From Dolomedes plantarius (taxonomy: Eukaryota; Arthropoda; Arachnida; Araneae; Dolomedidae): 64,000 nt of DNA. Positions 59,785 to 64,000 of this stretch are shown piece by piece. Each line of letters opens with the position of its first letter. Position 1 is the stretch's first letter. A program made the translations under genes and the position numbers. Location of the stretch: positions 97,642,332-97,706,331 of the forward strand of contig OU015495.1 of the NCBI GenBank assembly GCA_907164885.2, read 5' to 3'. The notes under the pieces were generated by a model, which ran no database searches, was not told where the DNA came from, and worked only from the letters and a program-made list of their open reading frames with translations.

Positions 59785-61189
59785 CGAGTTTGGGGCCAAC
59801 TTGGCGTGTTATCGCCAGCATGCGATGTTTTGAAGTCCGCTATAAATAAAACAATGGTTTAGCACGTTCACGCGTCTACCATGGAATAAGTAATAAATCC
59901 TGCTCTTGGGTCTATTGTTGGAAAATGGTTTGGTTGAGCGGTGTGGCAACAGGGTTTTGTTTCCTAGGTGAATGAGAATCTGGAATAAAATTCAGTTAAA
60001 AAGTTGGTTTGGATGCGATCGGTTGAGGTTTTTTAACAGGTGATGTTCTTGTAAAAAGATTATTCACGGCTGGTTTAAGACGAGGTCCTTAGAGGAAAGG
60101 AAGTTGAGGTCGTATGCTACTTATTAATAACTGTTATATTGTGATTACTTTTTATATCAGAATTCCACTTTGTCACAGAAAAGTTCTTAGGTGCTGGATT
60201 TGTTCAGCTTCCAGCGAAGATTCAACGTTTTTATTTCGTCTACTCTTCTGCAAGCTGTGAAAAAATGTACAAAAGATTTAATGTTACATAAAATTTCTGT
60301 TATTCAAACTGGCATATTTATTTCTGTATTTGAAATTCACTTTTTAGTATCTTCCCATGCTAAATATATATTTAATATACCCATTACATCACGTCCTTAA
60401 ACTATAACCTGAAAGGAAAAACTAGCTCATATTTACATGGCTGGAATTAGACTTATCCTGACAGGAATAAAATTAAATTTGGAAGCAGTCGGGCCGAATG
60501 GTTTATTAGAGCGACAAAAGTACATTCGTTCATTTCAGAAGACGGCTCGGAAGTGATATCACCTTTCAACATTAAATGCGAGGGCGAAGTACATGTGACT
60601 CTCATTTGTAGGGTCAGCAGATTTTGGGGCTCGCGATGCAACCCACCCCTGACTCCAGACGTATACACGTGCAGAAATGCAAAAACATGCGATTTATGGG
60701 AAGTTCTGTGGTTAAGGCTTTTAAAGCGATAAATTAATATTGATGGGGATTGCATTTAGGAAAGGGAATTTAAATGCTAGAATGAGGGTATTGTTGTCAT
60801 GATAATTAATAGTTTAGAAATAATTAACGTTTATATTAATATCGGGTATTCAGATAATTAAATTAGTAAAGTAAGTAAGTAAGTAAGTAAATTTTAGTAA
60901 CGATTGTGCTTTGTTTTAATAAATTTATTAAGCCTCTGCTAAATATGTCTGAGGGTTTAAACTTGTGATGATCAATTATTAATTGATTTGATTAATGTCA
61001 TCGCATTTGGAGAAGTGTGCGCAAGTTTCTCTAAATGTTTTGACATTGAGAAGAATTAAGTTTGAAATAGATCATCACAGGATTATACCTTATTGTTAAA
61101 AATATGGATAAATTAATAATCCTTATTTATAAACCTTGTGAATGGCAGGTATAAATTTTTTTGGCTGTCGGTTTGTAATTTAAATGGTA
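59781..61189. other. No gene identified; short (TAAG)n at 60866-60891
   Basis: A GC-richer segment near 60590-60670 and a 100-residue minus-strand frame (60453-60755) have no motif that I recognise. The tetranucleotide tract is aagtaagtaagtaagtaagt. Confidence 0.45.
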
Positions 61190-61760
61190 AAAGTTTTAGA
61201 AATATTCTTTGCTTTCCTTCTTTCCTTAAAAATGACCCTTTGCCTAGCAACAGCTTTCATAGCCTCCCCCACTATCGGTAACCCGATACGTCCGCTACGC
61301 GCCCTTTTTCGAACGGGGAGAAATCTCAGAAGAGGGGATGCAAGGCGCTCAAGGATACATCGCCGGGTGGATGACCAGGACGCCGTGAAATTAAAATAAT
61401 CAAGAAGAACGAGATGAGGGGTGGAAAAAAGAAATTGCATAAAGAATTGCAGAGTGCAAGAGTGCTACCTGTGGCCTTTCCCCCTCATTTCGGCCATGAG
61501 AATTCAAGGAGCGCCAAGGAACTATTTGGTATGGAAGATGATTTTTCGGACTGATGGAAGTAGTGACAAGGTACTGACTCGGGAGCGCGGGAGTTTGAAA
61601 ACAGAAGAGATTAGAGGATCCTGAAACAGAGAGCGAGGGTGAAAGACCGAGGGGTCGGGGCTGAGGCTCTGACCTCGGTACGACGAAAGGATTCGGGAGC
61701 TTGGTATGAGGGCCACGGGTGAATTTGCTTTTTCCTTTCCTTTCCTATCCTCTCTATAAA
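61190..61760. other. GC-richer segment of unknown nature
   Basis: Contains tccgctacgcgccctttttc, aaagaccgaggggtcggggc and, at the right edge, a TATA-like ctctataaatact (about 61751-61763). Open frames occur on both strands (61184-61399 plus, 61180-61440 minus, 61522-61716 minus) but show no known motif. It may be an LTR, a promoter/first exon, or another repeat; I cannot decide. Confidence 0.3.
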
Positions 61761-64000
61761 TACTATCCCTAATTTCTCTCCATTTTTTTAAGCTGCAGCA
61801 GAATCATTAAGATTAAATTTAAATGTAAAATTAAATTTATGATGAGCAATTGCATATAGAATGACTTAGTTTTTTTTATATTCGCCAGCCATTTCATTTT
61901 GAATTTTCATTGTATATATTTTATTGTGTTGCGAGGATATAGATGTTGGTTTTTACAGCAATTGTATTTTTGATAATTTATTATTGGCATCACGAAAATA
62001 TGTTGATTAGAATTGATTACCATATTGGTGGTAATAACGTGAATAAATTTGTTATGTTAAAGTATATCCTTGTCATGTCGGTCCTTGCCTTTTTAGTAAA
62101 TATTCTGATTTTCAGCTTTAGGTTTTAATTTTTATTTCAGCAGATATGAAACTTTTTCTTTTAGGTGAAATAATTTCATTTTTTAGGTGTACTCCAATGA
62201 TAGAGAGGTAATTTTATTACATTTAATTTCATTTTTCTTTTGGCTCATTATTCACCACAGTGAAGCATTCAGTTCGAACCAGTGTTAATTATAATATTAA
62301 TTATTATGGGTTATTGCATTAAAATAAACACAACGCAACTTTACCATCTATCTTAAAATGTACTAACCACTAATGGCCAATGGCAACTATTGAAGTAAAT
62401 TGATTTTAAGGTATGTAAAGAGTAATTCTAATTTAATTAGCAGTATTTATAATATTAAGGTTTAAAATAAACCCCCTATACATATTTTCGTTGCCACAGT
62501 ATAATATTTAAGATAAGTACAATATATTACAAAATATTTCCATTAAATCAGATCATTCTTCAATCTCTTCGTTAATGGATACTACATAGATTCTTCTAGT
62601 TATGGGTAAAATTTGGCTGCGGCCGAAATTTGCAGATGTTTTTGTTGCGGTTGTTGTTATATTTCTGATAATAATGTGCTGCAGATTTTGTAATCACACT
62701 AGTTTCATTTTAAATTTCATAATGTGTTGTGTAATGTGTTATGGGATGGAAACTGCTAAATGTCTCATATTAACATTATAGAAATATTTGTGATACTTTT
62801 GCTTTTTTTCCTTTTGAGAAATCGAGAACTAAACTATGACGTTTTTCTTTCTTTCTTGATTCAGCCACGGAGCAAAAAACTTTAACACCAAAAACCATTA
62901 AAACAAATTCATTATGTATCGTTGCAGAATGAATTAAGCTTACGATATTTTAATCTTTTTCTAATGCTTTTTAAGCCAGAATAATGTCTCAAATTTACGT
63001 TTAGTAATCCCTTCAGACGGATCCATTTGCAATGTCGAAGTTTTTTGGGGGGAAATTGTATTCCATTTGTAATTATAAGATGCTAAATTTGAGTATTTAT
63101 TTTTAAAAAATAATTAAAACAAAAATAGCAGAATGTAAATGCGTTCTCTTTAGAAAAAAATTCTTATATCTTTCATAATGTTTTTATAATCTTTTTTTTT
63201 TTTACATTAATGCACTTTTTACATTTGGCATCGTTAAAGAAAAAAACAAAGAAGCCAGATTATTTTTGTGAAGCAATGTATGTATATTTCTATGGGCATC
63301 TTAATAAAGATATCTATCTCTAATGGGACATTAACAGTTTTCTTTTATTTTTTTTTCCTACTTTGAGCCAGGATGACTAAAGGCAATAAATTGCTATTTA
63401 CACATAATTTTTCTTTTCAAATGATAAGATATTAACTTTAAGATCCATGGTTTTAAATTAGTTGCCAAACACACATATACCTTTCATACAAACTAACTTT
63501 CTAATGGAATTTTAATTATACCAATTTACCCTGAAGTAACACAGTCTTCCTCTTTTCATGAGTTAATGCACCGTATTTCCTTAAAGACACTCCGTGTGGT
63601 CTTTTGTTCGTGAAAGGACATCTAGGGGGCATATCTTACAGGATAATTCGCCGGTGCATTTACCGCGTTCATCGATTGGGATCCCACGCGAAAATAAACT
63701 GCTAAATCCCTCTGCACAAGAGGCATTAAATTAGAGCTTAATATCCAAGCGAATTCTGATAAATTAAGTGATAAAATAATTTTCTGAAGGCAGGTACGAG
63801 AATAATTATAGAACATTTAATGGACTTAATTATGATGTGGCTGCAAGCCGATTCGCGTGTCCGGATAATTTTATGTGAATCAATATGCCTCCGAGTTTCG
63901 GAATCTAATATCTTGTTTTCTGGAAGCTATTCTCCTATTGTAACCACTGAATGGGGTAAAAGGAAAATCTGATTACGCACGAAAGCTTTATCTATCAGAT
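61761..64000. other. No recognisable gene
   Basis: AT-rich sequence to the window end. Short frames (61943-62128 plus, 63622-63816 minus) have no motif. Confidence 0.5.

Noticed and set aside
61180..61440. 86-residue basic frame in the GC-rich segment
   Set aside because: Open frames exist on both strands there, as expected from composition, and no motif is recognisable.

Overview
The window is AT-rich eukaryotic nuclear DNA, probably from an arthropod and most likely a spider. It has long gene-free stretches, (TA)n/(CA)n microsatellites, tRNA-derived SINEs, Helitrons, LTRs and many Tc1/mariner elements. The spider call rests on remembered resemblance of several Tc1 transposases (for example the copy at 56477-57815) to ones abundant in orb-weaver genomes. 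It is inference and was not checked by a search. No bacterial, phage, CRISPR or operon structure is present. I found no previously undescribed functional system; the interest lies in transposon biology.

Left third (1-24 kb): a pogo/Tigger deletion derivative (1442-2133), a piggyBac-like MITE with TTAA duplication (2961-3503), a solo LTR (5158-5791), and a TTAA-flanked MITE family 'A' (8248-9175, 17921-18779, again at 31969-32392). Two of the A copies have swallowed copies of an unclassified ~440-bp repeat 'B', which occurs seven times in the window. A Tc1 element with ~220-bp TIRs (13636-15170) sits in an old degenerate tandem array. A decayed hAT-like element with a perfect 8-bp target duplication lies at 20366-22519. 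A tRNA-SINE with a 14-bp duplication (23719-24074) lies just beyond a plausible last exon of a host gene on the minus strand (24131-24344), the only non-transposon coding candidate.

Middle (25-46 kb): a Tc1 element inserted inside repeat B (25729-27440), a Helitron (27884-28588), two more SINEs, a PIF/Harbinger-like foldback MITE (30575-30781), a second Tc1 family (34481-35890), and a solo LTR in a (TA)n tract (37314-37765). A Helitron (about 40928-46327) is interrupted by an LTR retrotransposon that keeps both LTRs and a gag-like ORF.

Right third (46-64 kb): a long perfect-looking hairpin (46878-46962), a pogo-like terminus, and two copies of a CAGGGTGG-ended element. Then come four DNA transposons in a row: Tc1 at 51833-53230, a mariner-like element with DD36D spacing at 53476-54763, a Tigger-like element that has lost its catalytic core at 54837-56370, and Tc1 at 56477-57815. 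A foldback MITE sits in a (TA)n tract at 58822-59068. The last 5 kb holds little that I can name.

Every transposase seen carries at least one stop, frameshift or deletion, so none of these copies looks autonomous. The elements are nested in one another, which gives a relative order of insertion.
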